From assembly GCA_013376985.1 (NCBI GenBank), contig JACABB010000011.1:1-64000 (forward strand): a DNA stretch of 64,000 nt, given 5' to 3'. Each line of letters opens with the position of its first letter. Positions within the stretch are counted from its first letter, which is position 1. The stretch is from Bacteroidales bacterium (GTDB lineage: Bacteria > Bacteroidota > Bacteroidia > Bacteroidales > Tenuifilaceae). The notes under the pieces are model-generated. The model did no database searches. It was not told the origin of the DNA and saw only the letters and a program-made list of their open reading frames with translations. Positions 1 through 9,613 of this stretch are shown here, piece after piece. Made by a program: the position numbers and the translations under genes.

Positions 1-68
1 TTGCTACAAGAATAGTATAGTAAGGATAAAACCACCAACGAACAAATTGATAAAACGATTTTTTTCAT
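1..68 (-). CDS. Lipoprotein, N-terminal fragment cut by the window edge
   Basis: The complement of 1-68 starts with ATG at 66-68 and encodes a lipoprotein signal peptide (MKKIVLSICSLVVL... ending in SCS) with the lipobox cysteine at residue 21. The DNA is almost identical to the 5' end of the gene starting at 3542, down to the upstream bases. It is therefore the start of a third tandem paralogue whose body lies left of the window. Its C-terminal module cannot be seen. Confidence 0.8.
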   Translation of the reverse strand, partial: MKKIVLSICSLVVLSLLYYSCS

Positions 69-146
69 ATGTGTTTATTTTAATTAATTATTTTTTGAAA
101 AAATCTTAGCTAGGATGTAGCAAGATGCTATGAAAGACAAGAATAG

Positions 147-2009
147 TTAGTAGACTATCCAACCGTAATCTGAAATTAGCCTCTCTTTATCCAATAAACC
201 TTGCCCCGAGGGATTATGACCTTGATAAATTATTCCTACTCTTGGATTTTCAATAACCCCTGCAAGCACATCAGCAAAAAACTTATTTATAATGTTTAAA
301 GGGATAGGATTTATATGCATCCTTATATCAACTAGTTTTTTGTTTGATGATAAATCTATAGATGTTATTTGGTTACATGTACAGCAAAGTTTCATAAGTT
401 CCTTGTTGTCGGAAAGATTCAATTCAACAATATTATTAGCTCCACAATTGATCTCTACAATAAGTGGATTATTGCTTAAATTAAGAGCGCTGAGTTTATT
501 ATGATAACAAACTAGTCTTTGAAGATTTGGGCACCCTGATATATCTAATGAGGTTAATGCATTTTCCCATACTTCAAGTACTTTGAGAGAATCTTTCTTA
601 CCAATTATTACATCGTTTAAATTTGGATTATCACTACATTGAACAGATTGAATTTTATTGCAACAAGAAAAATCAAGATTTATAAGTTTATTATAATTGC
701 CATAAAACGATTTTAGTTCTGGTTGTTTAGATAAATTAATAGAAGTAATGTTCGTATTTGAAAAACCTAAATTTTCAATTTTTGTATTATTTGATAAATC
801 AATTTCTGAAATCGTATTGTAGGAACAATCAAACCATTTTAACTTTTGATTGTGTGTTACATCTAATACATTAATCTTATTATCATTTAATATCAGACTC
901 TCCAAGTTAATAGCTTTTGTAATATCAATTGATGTTACACTTTTGTTCTGATTTAGTGTAAATCCTATTAACTTATCAACCTCACCAGAAATAGTTACTT
1001 CATAAACTCCTGTATTGTTATACTTGTGTATACCATAAAAAGTAGCATTACTCAATAAAGAAATATTTTGAGAAACTCCGTCACCCCAATTAATAACCAG
1101 ATTTACTCCTTGGCTACCAGTCCTCATTTGAAAATCACCAAGGAAATCTAATGTAGTTTGGTCTGTAGTAAATCTAATACTTTTGGGAAGAACATTACCA
1201 TTCTCCAGTATCACCTTCAACGGCCCTTTATCCTCGCTTCTAAAATAAAGTTTCAGATCAGCCGCAGAAAGGGAATCAATCCAAGTTTTGTAACCATCCT
1301 TGCTTATGGTTAAGCGGTAGAAATCGTACCCATCATTTATGGTTATCTTGTTGGTAATTGCTGCCAGAGTATTGGTGAATATCGTTTTGCTAGCAGCAAC
1401 AATGGTTAGGTTGGCATTGGTGAGTTCAAAGTTCTGGGTTGACTCGTTGTAGACGAAAACGCCAATAAGGAAATCGAAGGTATTCACCACCTTAAAGCTA
1501 AAGGTTGAATAGCCAAAATCCTCTGGGGTTAAATCTTCTGTACTGAGAACTTCGGGAACAATTTTGGTTACAGCATCCTTACTAACCGTGAAGTTGATTG
1601 GGAGTGGCTCGTTCACTAAGTAGGCTTTGGGTGAACCCTGTAGAGGGGTTGCGTACATTACGTTACCCGCAGCATCTACCACAAAAAACTGCTCAATAGT
1701 ATAATTTCCCGGTAAAAGGGATAGCGGTTTGCTAATATAGTAGCCATTCATATTGTAAAGGTAAACCTTCTGCATGGTATATGCAGAATTGCCATTGGCC
1801 TTCTTAATGCTAACAACAATTGCTGCTGGCTCAACGGCTAGGGTTTTCATACTCGATTTTTGAACTCCGCTATGCGATGGGGCTTTTAGGCTAAAGCCAA
1901 ACTCAACGGTTCCCTCCTTTTTATTGGGCTTGGCATCGTCCTTATTGCACGAAGTTTGCAGAAAAACCAACAGTATCAAGGAAAAAATAGATAAAATGAT
2001 CTTTTTCAT
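147..2009 (-). CDS. Surface lipoprotein with PKD-like segment and leucine-rich repeats
   Basis: 620 residues. A lipoprotein signal peptide ends at Cys21 (FLQTSC), so the protein is probably exported to the outer membrane. Residues about 25-275 form an N-terminal region shared almost residue for residue with the next gene. Residues about 290-345 contain a WGDG...HKY...GVYEV pattern like the short PKD-like units that precede leucine-rich repeats in Bacteroidota surface proteins. From about 350 to 590 there are roughly ten repeats of about 21 residues with an L..L.C..N.I..LDLS.N pattern. Leucine-rich repeats usually bind other molecules; the ligand is unknown. The gene starts about 110 bp downstream of its paralogue on the same strand. 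I see no catalytic motif. Confidence 0.85.
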   Translation of the reverse strand: MKKIILSIFSLILLVFLQTSCNKDDAKPNKKEGTVEFGFSLKAPSHSGVQKSSMKTLAVEPAAIVVSIKKANGNSAYTMQKVYLYNMNGYYISKPLSLLPGNYTIEQFFVVDAAGNVMYATPLQGSPKAYLVNEPLPINFTVSKDAVTKIVPEVLSTEDLTPEDFGYSTFSFKVVNTFDFLIGVFVYNESTQNFELTNANLTIVAASKTIFTNTLAAITNKITINDGYDFYRLTISKDGYKTWIDSLSAADLKLYFRSEDKGPLKVILENGNVLPKSIRFTTDQTTLDFLGDFQMRTGSQGVNLVINWGDGVSQNISLLSNATFYGIHKYNNTGVYEVTISGEVDKLIGFTLNQNKSVTSIDITKAINLESLILNDNKINVLDVTHNQKLKWFDCSYNTISEIDLSNNTKIENLGFSNTNITSINLSKQPELKSFYGNYNKLINLDFSCCNKIQSVQCSDNPNLNDVIIGKKDSLKVLEVWENALTSLDISGCPNLQRLVCYHNKLSALNLSNNPLIVEINCGANNIVELNLSDNKELMKLCCTCNQITSIDLSSNKKLVDIRMHINPIPLNIINKFFADVLAGVIENPRVGIIYQGHNPSGQGLLDKERLISDYGWIVY

Positions 2010-2117
2010 TTGTGTTTATTTTAATTAATGATGAATTGTATTTTATTTAAAAATTCTAATTAGAGCGAAGCTACTACCTGCTGGGATATTCTCGACTAAG
2101 CCATGAATCTTAGGTAA

Positions 2118-3542
2118 TTAATCCTTAACACAACGAACAGATAAGCCACAATTCATAGGGATTATACCTTTTTGCAAATTCGGACTATCGTGGGAAATTA
2201 ACCTGCAAATTGAATTAGTGGAACTCCACCAAAAACCATACAGACCGATATGATAAAATAAACCATTACTACTTCTAACACCACCAGGAAGTGCGGTGAA
2301 AACACTTTCATTAGTTGCAATATTTGGACTTATCCAATGCGATGTGCCAATTTCTTTTAACTTGCTTCCAGCTATATAACTTTCAATGTCATTTTCCAAT
2401 GAGGTAGTATCAAGGGACAATACCATTGTGTGCAATTCATTATCACTTGGTACATGCCAGCCTAAAGGGCAAATATTTCGGTTATCAGTTGCTGCAAACC
2501 AATTATATAACCGACCATAAGTATTGACATTATTTGTATCATTATTATAATTACAATAAGCTCCAGTTGTTAATGCACCCCATGTTGTATTATTAGTTAC
2601 ATTTAGTATAGGTGTGCCATCATTATATTTAGTGGTTTTCAGATTCTCCTTCATCCAACATTGAGTACCTATTACTACAGTTTGATACACATTCCCATCA
2701 ATATCAGTTACAGTTGCTGGGCAGTTGCAGCCCTTTTCAAGAATCACTTTCAACGGCTCTTTATCCTCACTCCTAAAATAGAGCTTTAGCTCAGTAGCGG
2801 TTAAAGTATCAGTCCAAGCTTTATACCCATCCTTGGTTACGGTTAGTAGGTAATTGTCGTAACCATCGTTTAAGGTTACCTTGTTGGTAATTGCAGCTAG
2901 GGTATCGGTGAATATGGTTTTGCTAGCAGCAATAATGGTTAGGTTGGCATTGGTGAGTTCGAAGTTCTGGGTTGACTCGTTGTAGACGAAAACGCCAATA
3001 AGGAAGTCGAAGGTTTTAACCACCTCGAAGCTAAAGGTTGAATAGCCAAAATCCTCGGGGGTTGAGCCTTCTGTGCTGAGAACTTCGGGAACAATTTTGG
3101 TTACAGCATCCTTACTAACAGTGAAACTGATTGGAAGCGGCTGGCTTACTAAATAGGTTTTTGGGGAACCCTGTAGAGGGGTTGCGTACATTACGTTACC
3201 CGCAGCATCTACCACAAAAAACTGCTCAACGGTATAACTTCCCGGAAGAAATGACAGCGGTTTGCTAATGTAGTATCCGTTCATGTTGTAAAGGTCAACC
3301 TTCTGCATGTTATATGCAGAATTGCCATTGGCTTTTTTAATGCTAACAACAATAGCAGCTGGCTCAACGGCTAGGGTTTTCATACTCGATTTTTGAACAC
3401 CGCTATGCGATGGGGCTTTTAGGCTAAAGCCAAACTCAACGGATCCCTCTTTTTTATTGGGCTTAATATCGTCCTTGCTACAAGAATAGTATAGTAAGGA
3501 TAAAACCACCAACGAACAAATTGATAAAATGATTTTTTTCAT
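2118..3542 (-). CDS. Lipoprotein with FISUMP C-terminal domain
   Basis: 474 residues. A lipoprotein signal peptide ends at Cys21 (LLYYSC). Residues about 25-275 are nearly identical to the leucine-rich-repeat neighbour downstream. Residues about 290-474 match the Fibrobacter succinogenes major paralogous (FISUMP) domain: it opens with DIDGNVYQTVVIG and QCWMKENLKTT, then has GRLYNW, CPLGWHVPS and a closing SVRCVKD. The domain is common in extracellular Bacteroidota proteins and its function is not established. The switch to the C-terminal module falls just after a shared PLKVILE segment, so module swapping is the likely origin. Confidence 0.87.
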   Translation of the reverse strand: MKKIILSICSLVVLSLLYYSCSKDDIKPNKKEGSVEFGFSLKAPSHSGVQKSSMKTLAVEPAAIVVSIKKANGNSAYNMQKVDLYNMNGYYISKPLSFLPGSYTVEQFFVVDAAGNVMYATPLQGSPKTYLVSQPLPISFTVSKDAVTKIVPEVLSTEGSTPEDFGYSTFSFEVVKTFDFLIGVFVYNESTQNFELTNANLTIIAASKTIFTDTLAAITNKVTLNDGYDNYLLTVTKDGYKAWTDTLTATELKLYFRSEDKEPLKVILEKGCNCPATVTDIDGNVYQTVVIGTQCWMKENLKTTKYNDGTPILNVTNNTTWGALTTGAYCNYNNDTNNVNTYGRLYNWFAATDNRNICPLGWHVPSDNELHTMVLSLDTTSLENDIESYIAGSKLKEIGTSHWISPNIATNESVFTALPGGVRSSNGLFYHIGLYGFWWSSTNSICRLISHDSPNLQKGIIPMNCGLSVRCVKD

Positions 3543-3692
3543 ACGTGTTATTTTAATGATTATTGTTTAGTTTATTAAAAATATATTTAAACTTACCAAT
3601 AAAAAATAACACATAAAAAATTTTTTCCCCTTTTAATTTGAAGAGACAAAAAACAGAAAATATGTAATGTTTTGGAGATTGAAACAGAAAAA

Positions 3693-4301
3693 TTAAAAGG
3701 CTAGTACTACAACCAGCATAATCATAAACCCTAAAATAAAACCACTGTACACCTGAAGGGGCTTATGTGCTTTAGAATATAGCCTTGCGGAAGATAAAAG
3801 ACCAGCAATAAAAATGAAGAATAACAAAAATGGTAAAACATCTGTATACAATCGGATTGAAAAAGCAATTAGAAAACCTATCATGCCTCCAATACCAACA
3901 AGATGTATGCTTATTTTCCACCAATATGAAATAATTAAGCAGGATGCAACAGCCAAGGATGCTCCAAGCATAAAAGCAACAATTACGGATGGGATAGGCA
4001 GTTTAATTAAGAAATAAACGGATAAAACATATGGTATTAAAGTAAAAGCCAGAGGTAAAATTCGCTCTTTATTGGTCTCCATTTGAAGGCTTTTAATAAC
4101 GCCGAATTGAAAGAAGAGTGGCATCATAAGTAATGGTAAACCTAAGGTATTTGCTCCAATAACAAGTAAAATAATTCTTTTCACATCACTTGGAAGATAT
4201 GATATATAGGAACCAGAATAGAATATAAAAAAAACACCCAAAAGAGGCATAATCAATGGGTGAAAAAGACATGATAATGTTTTTGCTAGAGTATTGTTCA
4301 T
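3693..4301 (-). CDS. PAP2-like integral membrane protein
   Basis: 202 residues with about six hydrophobic segments. The motifs are a weak form of the PAP2 phosphatase signature: KISIH near residue 130 followed by SARLYSKAHKPLQVYSG near 170, where the family has SR...H...DV..G. It may act on lipid phosphates or be a non-catalytic relative, because the usual KxxxxxxRP motif is not obvious and the aspartate of the last motif is replaced. The ATG follows the rpoN stop by one base, so it is the distal gene of an rpoN transcript. Confidence 0.6.
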   Translation of the reverse strand: MNNTLAKTLSCLFHPLIMPLLGVFFIFYSGSYISYLPSDVKRIILLVIGANTLGLPLLMMPLFFQFGVIKSLQMETNKERILPLAFTLIPYVLSVYFLIKLPIPSVIVAFMLGASLAVASCLIISYWWKISIHLVGIGGMIGFLIAFSIRLYTDVLPFLLFFIFIAGLLSSARLYSKAHKPLQVYSGFILGFMIMLVVVLAF

Positions 4302-4302
4302 A

Positions 4303-5757
4303 TTAAAGTTCTTTCCTTAATCTGGCAACTGCAACACCAAGTTGTTCGCGGTATTTTGCAACAGTTCTTCGTGCAATTGGATATCCTTTTTGTTGTAATA
4401 TTTTCATTAATTTCTCATCTGTGAGAGGTCTGCGTTTTTCTTCATTATCAATACATTCTTGTAGAATTTTTTTAATCTCTTTTGTTGACACCTCTTCCCC
4501 TGAATCGTTTTGCATACCCTCGCTAAAAAAGTATTTTAGTGAATATATGCCAAAATGTGTTTGAATATATTTGCTATTCGCAACTCGAGAAATGGTTGAT
4601 ATATCAAGACCCGTTTTTTCTGCAATGTCTTTTAATATCATGGGGCGTAACTTTGTTTCATCCCCTTCTTCAAAAAATTCTCGCTGATATTCAATAATCG
4701 CCCTCATAGTTTCCATAAGGGTGTTTTGTCGTTGCCGAATTGCATCGATAAACCACCGTGCCGAATCGATTTTTTGCTTGACGAAAACTATAGCCTCTTT
4801 ATCTTGCTTTGAGGCATTGCTTCGATTATGGGCAAATGTCTCAATCATTTCAGAATATTCTTTGCTAATTCTTAGGTCAGGGACATTTCTGGCATTCAGG
4901 TTTAGTTGAAAATCTCCATCCACTTGATCGAGAATGAAGTCGGGAATGATATGTTGTATGGATTGATTAAGAGGATCTTGAAATGAACCGCCAGGTTTAG
5001 GGTTAAGTTTTAAAATCTCATCAATGGCATATTTTAAATCATCATCTTCAAGATCTAGTTTTGATGCGATTTTATCGTAATGCTTTCGGGTAAATTCATC
5101 AAAATGGTATTTAAGAATCTTTCTTGCTAGGGCAATTTCTGGAATATCTTGATCCTTTGCGCTTATTTGTAATAGTAAGCATTCTTGCAAATCACGCGCT
5201 CCAACTCCGGGGGGATCAAAATCATGAATGATATATAGAAGTTGTTCCAATTCATCTTCATTGGTGCTAACTCCCATTGAGAAAGCTATATCATCAGCAA
5301 TTGCCGAAAGTTTTCGTCGTAAATACCCATCCTCATCGATATTTCCTATTATGTACTTTGCTAAATCATACTTCTTTTCGGATAAAACTCTCAAGCCGAG
5401 CTGACTCTCAAGGTGTTCGTGAAAGGACACTCCAATAGAGAAGGGAACCTCTTCGTGTTTATCGTCTTTAGACGTATTATTCGCATTCAGTCTGTATGAA
5501 GGAACATCTTCATCATTTAGGTAGTCCTCAAGGGTAAATTCATCATCATTTTTGTTATCCTCCTCTTGGGTATTTAACTCTTCCTGCTCATAGTTATCAT
5601 CTAATTCATCGCCCTCTTCGAGGGTTGGATTTTCTTCAAGTTCCTTTTTTATTCGTTGCTCAAGCAGCATGGTAGGAATCTCCAGCAACTTGATAACTTG
5701 TATCTGTTGCGGAGATAACTTTTGTAAAAGTTTTTGTTGAAGTCGTTGCTTGAGCAT
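4303..5757 (-). CDS. rpoN: RNA polymerase sigma-54 factor
   Basis: 484 residues. The N-terminal region (1-48) is rich in Gln and Leu (LKQRLQQKLLQKLSPQQIQV), as in the sigma-54 activator-interacting region. An acidic linker follows (about 50-90), then the core-binding region (about 120-310), a helix-turn-helix near 375-400, and the diagnostic RpoN box ARRTVAKYR at 462-470. It directs RNA polymerase to -24/-12 promoters and needs an AAA+ activator; none is encoded in this window. The ATG at 5757 lies 14 bp downstream of asnS on the same strand, so asnS, rpoN and the PAP2-like gene probably form one transcript. Confidence 0.97.
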   Translation of the reverse strand: MLKQRLQQKLLQKLSPQQIQVIKLLEIPTMLLEQRIKKELEENPTLEEGDELDDNYEQEELNTQEEDNKNDDEFTLEDYLNDEDVPSYRLNANNTSKDDKHEEVPFSIGVSFHEHLESQLGLRVLSEKKYDLAKYIIGNIDEDGYLRRKLSAIADDIAFSMGVSTNEDELEQLLYIIHDFDPPGVGARDLQECLLLQISAKDQDIPEIALARKILKYHFDEFTRKHYDKIASKLDLEDDDLKYAIDEILKLNPKPGGSFQDPLNQSIQHIIPDFILDQVDGDFQLNLNARNVPDLRISKEYSEMIETFAHNRSNASKQDKEAIVFVKQKIDSARWFIDAIRQRQNTLMETMRAIIEYQREFFEEGDETKLRPMILKDIAEKTGLDISTISRVANSKYIQTHFGIYSLKYFFSEGMQNDSGEEVSTKEIKKILQECIDNEEKRRPLTDEKLMKILQQKGYPIARRTVAKYREQLGVAVARLRKEL

Positions 5758-5771
5758 AGTTTAGGTATTAA

Positions 5772-7169
5772 CTAAAACTCACAGTTTTTTGGTGTACGTG
5801 GGAATGGAATAACATCGCGGATGTTGCTCATTCCAGTAACAAATAGTATGAGTCTTTCGAAACCTAGGCCAAATCCACTGTGTGGAGCAGTACCGTATTT
5901 ACGTGTTTCGAGATACCACCACATATCTTTTTCTGGAATGTGCATCTCAGCAACTTTATTTAATAGTTTTTCGTAAATCTCTTCTCTCTGGGAACCACCT
6001 ATTATCTCTCCAATCTTAGGGAAAAGAACGTCCATGGCACGAACCGTTTTACCATCATCGTTTTGTTTCATGTAGAAAGCCTTAATCTCCTTAGGGTAAT
6101 CGGTAAGAATTACTGGTTTCTTGAAATGTTTTTCGACAAGAAAACGTTCATGTTCTGCCTGTAAATCAACCCCCCAAAACACTGGAAATTCCCATTTTTG
6201 GTCAACTTTCAAAAGAATCTCAATAGCTTGGGTATAGGTTAAGCGTTCGAATGGGTTGTCTATAACGAATTTCAATCTTTCTATAAGTTCGTTATCATAC
6301 ATCTTATTCAAAAATTCTAGATCATCAATACAATTTGCAAGAGCGTATCTGATTAGATATTTGATAAAATCCTCTGCAAGGTTCATATTATCGATGATAT
6401 CATAAAAAGCCATTTCAGGCTCTATCATCCAGAACTCTGCTAGGTGGCGGGGCGTATTTGAATTTTCTGCACGGAATGTTGGGCCAAAGGTATATATTTC
6501 CGAAAGGGCAAGTGCCGCAAGTTCCCCTTCGAGTTGCCCTGATACTGTGAGATTTGCCTCTTTACCAAAGAAATCTTCACTCCAATTGATTTTACCGTCC
6601 TCAGTCCTTGGTAAAGCATTTACATCAAGGGTGGTAACCTTAAACATTGCGCCAGCTCCTTCGGCATCGGAAGCGGTAATAATAGGTGTGTGTATATAGC
6701 AAAACCCTTTATCATTAAAATATTTATGAATAGCGTATGCCATTGCATGGCGAATACGTAAAACGGCACCAAAAGTATTTGTCCGGGGGCGAAGATGGGC
6801 GATTTCTCTTAAGAATTCCATGCTATGCCCTTTTTTCTGCAAAGGGTAAGCGGTTGCATCTGCAGATCCATATAATTCAACCTTTTCAGCCTGAATTTCA
6901 ACTCTTTGTCCAGAGCCAGGTGATTCAACAAGTATGCCCTTTACACCTATACATGCACCGGTATTGATATCCCTTAGTAAATTTTCATCGAAATTTTGTA
7001 CATCAACAACTATTTGAATATTATTAATGGTTGAACCATCATTTAAAGCGATGAAAGCAACGCTTTTATTACCTCTACGGGTACGAACCCAACCTTTTGC
7101 AACAACCGATGAGCCAACCTGCCCATTTATCAGTAATTCCTTAATTTTTACTCTTCCTTTAAGTTCCAT
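5772..7169 (-). CDS. asnS: Asparagine-tRNA ligase
   Basis: 465 residues, usual length for bacterial AsnRS. An OB-fold anticodon-binding domain fills about 1-110 ([21 protein letters not shown]). The class II catalytic core follows, with motif 2 [21 protein letters not shown] and motif 3 GFGLGFERL near 432-440. The [12 protein letters not shown] form favours AsnRS over AspRS. It charges tRNA-Asn in the cytoplasm. The 269 bp upstream (7170-7438) contain a TATTTTTG -10-like box on the minus strand at 7229-7236 but no convincing -33 partner. Confidence 0.96.
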   Translation of the reverse strand: MELKGRVKIKELLINGQVGSSVVAKGWVRTRRGNKSVAFIALNDGSTINNIQIVVDVQNFDENLLRDINTGACIGVKGILVESPGSGQRVEIQAEKVELYGSADATAYPLQKKGHSMEFLREIAHLRPRTNTFGAVLRIRHAMAYAIHKYFNDKGFCYIHTPIITASDAEGAGAMFKVTTLDVNALPRTEDGKINWSEDFFGKEANLTVSGQLEGELAALALSEIYTFGPTFRAENSNTPRHLAEFWMIEPEMAFYDIIDNMNLAEDFIKYLIRYALANCIDDLEFLNKMYDNELIERLKFVIDNPFERLTYTQAIEILLKVDQKWEFPVFWGVDLQAEHERFLVEKHFKKPVILTDYPKEIKAFYMKQNDDGKTVRAMDVLFPKIGEIIGGSQREEIYEKLLNKVAEMHIPEKDMWWYLETRKYGTAPHSGFGLGFERLILFVTGMSNIRDVIPFPRTPKNCEF

Positions 7170-7438
7170 TTCAAATAGTTTAAATTGATGCTTATTTTAG
7201 ATATTCAAAAATGCTTTCCAGCAATTTGCAAAAATAACATTTTTAAGGTCAATTCGATAAGCGGGAACAGTTTTTGGCAAAGATTTTGATGGTTGGATGA
7301 GATTGTAGAGTAATTATAATAATGACAACATTTTCAGGTGATTAAAAATATAAATGCTTTGTGTTGCTGTTTTATAGTAAAGCAGTGTTTTTGTAAAGTT
7401 TTTTCGAAATCTTTAAAAATTAAAATAAGAAATTGTTT

Positions 7439-8455
7439 TTAGGGTTTTTTCTGATAGTAACCCTGCAATCGTTTCTTAAAAACCCTATTATTTGCATCGT
7501 TCACCGCTTTTATTAGCAATTCAATCTTTTTAAAACGCATTTCTGTTTCTTCTCCGCTGATAGAATTTTGATCACGGAAAACAACATATCCAATTTTATA
7601 CCCTGTATTATCAAGTGTCATAGAGACAGCAGCATTGTAATCATCAAATATGATAACTGAAGGCAATGTATTGATATTGTACCTTAAAATAGCAGTTTGT
7701 ACTTTGCTCTGAATGTATTGAATTTGATCTTTTCCAAGGTATTTTGCACCGAGTAGTAAACGAATTAAATCTATTTGCGATACGAATTGCTTATTCTGAT
7801 CTTTACGGTATTGCTCATACTGCTTTTGGGAGGTGTTCAAAAAAAGATCTAAGAAATTTGCGGGGACTCCTATCAAATCTTTTAAATCATCATCCTGTTT
7901 ACGTTTGCGATATTCTTTTTTTGCAGATTTTTGATTGTATGGAATATAATATTCCCATTTATGAGTTCGTCTAAAAGATTCTGTCATTGGTTTCGGTTTC
8001 CAATCGGAAGTGGGGCGTTTCATGATTGGATCTGTTAAATAAAGTTGGTTCGATTCTAGCGTATAAATTAAACAGTTAATGAAATGCACATAACCTCCTT
8101 TAATGCTCCCATGCAAAGCACCCCAAAGAGTTTTTGGTTGAATACCTATTGTGGAATCGCTCTTTATTTCGTTCTGTCCCTTTAGCTTTTGATCTTTTAA
8201 GAATTGGATAAATTCATTATCTAAAGGAACGGGGTAATAGGTTGTTGATTGATCTGTAGTATCTATAAATAGATTTTTACCAGTGTGGTACAACCCCCTA
8301 ACATCCATCACATAATTAGTGTCATTGGAGAGTTTTACGTGGAGATTATAATCAAGACCCCATTTCATCTCTGAAATGGTCGGTTGTGGGGCATTTTGCG
8401 CGTTTACGATGAGGCTAGTAAACGCCAAAAGTATTGTAATATAAGGGACTTTCAT
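7439..8455 (-). CDS. Secreted protein of unknown function
   Basis: 338 residues with a Sec signal peptide that probably ends after VNAQ (about residue 20). The rest is soluble with no membrane segment. A basic, charged stretch (KSAKKEYRKRKQDDD) lies near residues 175-190, and the C-terminal part is a mixed alpha/beta region. I do not recognise a family or catalytic motif. The start is supported by the signal peptide. It stands alone between asnS and the cupin gene, with about 90 bp between it and the cupin gene upstream. Confidence 0.7.
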   Translation of the reverse strand: MKVPYITILLAFTSLIVNAQNAPQPTISEMKWGLDYNLHVKLSNDTNYVMDVRGLYHTGKNLFIDTTDQSTTYYPVPLDNEFIQFLKDQKLKGQNEIKSDSTIGIQPKTLWGALHGSIKGGYVHFINCLIYTLESNQLYLTDPIMKRPTSDWKPKPMTESFRRTHKWEYYIPYNQKSAKKEYRKRKQDDDLKDLIGVPANFLDLFLNTSQKQYEQYRKDQNKQFVSQIDLIRLLLGAKYLGKDQIQYIQSKVQTAILRYNINTLPSVIIFDDYNAAVSMTLDNTGYKIGYVVFRDQNSISGEETEMRFKKIELLIKAVNDANNRVFKKRLQGYYQKKP

Positions 8456-8545
8456 TGTTTAAGCGATTGTGAATTTCTGCTTAAAGTTACTAAAAATGAT
8501 TCCCGTATAGTCAATATTGGAAACAAAAACTATTAGCTAAATTTA

Positions 8546-8911
8546 TTATAGGGAGTCTCTGTTTACCGTATCTGGAGAAAATGCTGGAAGGCAAACAGCA
8601 ATGTACTCTGCGCCACCTTCATAAGGAGAACTGTATTGAACCCACTCGTTTTTTTCAATGAGAATGGCTTGTTCTGCCTTAACTTCAATGGTTTTCTCTT
8701 TTGTTTTAACGCATAAGGTGCCTTTAAGAACTACGGTATACTCGTTGAATTCGGGACATTGTCCTGGTTCAACCCAGCCATTTGGGCTAACCATTCTAGC
8801 AACGCTTACTTCATTGGTATTCGATGTTACTCTTCCAAAATATTCCTCAATTAATTTCACTTTATTGCCCGCAGCTTTTATGATCTGTGGCTTTTCGATA
8901 AACTTGGTCAT
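8546..8911 (-). CDS. Small cupin-domain protein
   Basis: 121 residues, a single beta-barrel cupin. Visible elements are the region PNGWVEPGQCPEFNEYTVVLKGTLCV followed by IEVKAEQAILIEKNEWVQYSSPYEGGAEYIAVCLPAF. The classic metal-binding histidines of cupin motif 1 are largely absent: Cys, Glu and Glu occupy the region. It may therefore be a ligand-binding rather than a metal-dependent enzyme. The gene is divergent from ubiX, with 135 bp between the starts. The exact role is unknown. Confidence 0.8.
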   Translation of the reverse strand: MTKFIEKPQIIKAAGNKVKLIEEYFGRVTSNTNEVSVARMVSPNGWVEPGQCPEFNEYTVVLKGTLCVKTKEKTIEVKAEQAILIEKNEWVQYSSPYEGGAEYIAVCLPAFSPDTVNRDSL

Positions 8912-8999
8912 AAACTTATCTTTAATTATTTTGTTGCTAATATATGAGTTGAATTAGTTTAAACCGAATAAAAAGTGTGTTTTCTTGATTTAAATGTTT

Positions 9000-9029
9000 C
9001 TTGACTCGCATTAGATTAGTTTATATTTG
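9000..9029 (+). promoter_or_regulatory. Promoter of ubiX
   Basis: TATATTTG at 9022-9029 matches the Bacteroidota -7 box TAnnTTTG. A TTG at 9001-9003 stands in the -33 position with 18 bp between. The ubiX ATG follows 17 bp after the -7 box. Confidence 0.6.
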
Positions 9030-9046
9030 TAAAAACAGAATTTATT

Positions 9047-9613
9047 ATGCCAAGCAAAATAATTGTTGCTGTTACGGGTGCAAGTGGGTCGGTATATGCC
9101 CAACATTTACTTGAAAAGTTGATATCTTTAGAGAACAAGTTGACCGAAGTTGCATTAGTTTTTTCAGAGAGTGGAAGAAAGGTATGGGATTTTGAAGTTG
9201 GAGATTTAACAATCGACTCTAAATTTATACACCAATACTCAAACAATAATTTATTTGCCCCAATCGCATCAGGTTCGGCAGGATACGAGAGCATGATAAT
9301 TATTCCTTGTACTATGGGGACTTTAGGTAGAATTGCTTCTGGAACTAGTGATGATTTGATTTCGAGAGCAGCAGATGTAATGCTTAAAGAGAGGAAAAAA
9401 CTGATTCTTGTTACCCGTGAAGCACCATTGAATCTTATTCATATTGAAAATATGAAAACCATTACCCTGGCGGGTGGTATTATTTACCCTGCAAGCCCAT
9501 CATTCTACAGTAAACCTAATGATAAGAAAGAACTTGAGATGACTGTAGTTAATAGGGTTTTGGATATAATGGGATTTGAATCTGATATTCATCGCTGGAG
9601 TAATGGCAATTAA
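9047..9613 (+). CDS. ubiX: Flavin prenyltransferase UbiX
   Basis: 188 residues, normal UbiX length. The N-terminal Rossmann-like flavin site has VTGASGS (residues 9-15). The middle has the family signature IIPCTMGTLGRIASGTSDDL and then SRAADVMLKERKKLILVTREAPL, close to the UbiX/Pad1 consensus. The enzyme attaches dimethylallyl phosphate to FMN to make prenylated FMN, the cofactor of UbiD-type decarboxylases. No ubiD partner is in the window. Its 3' end overlaps the end of the convergent comF-like gene by 4 bp. Confidence 0.93.
   Translation: MPSKIIVAVTGASGSVYAQHLLEKLISLENKLTEVALVFSESGRKVWDFEVGDLTIDSKFIHQYSNNNLFAPIASGSAGYESMIIIPCTMGTLGRIASGTSDDLISRAADVMLKERKKLILVTREAPLNLIHIENMKTITLAGGIIYPASPSFYSKPNDKKELEMTVVNRVLDIMGFESDIHRWSNGN

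Noticed and set aside
9047-9613. UbiX as part of a ubiD operon
   Set aside because: The downstream gene is the convergent comF-like gene and no ubiD is in the window.
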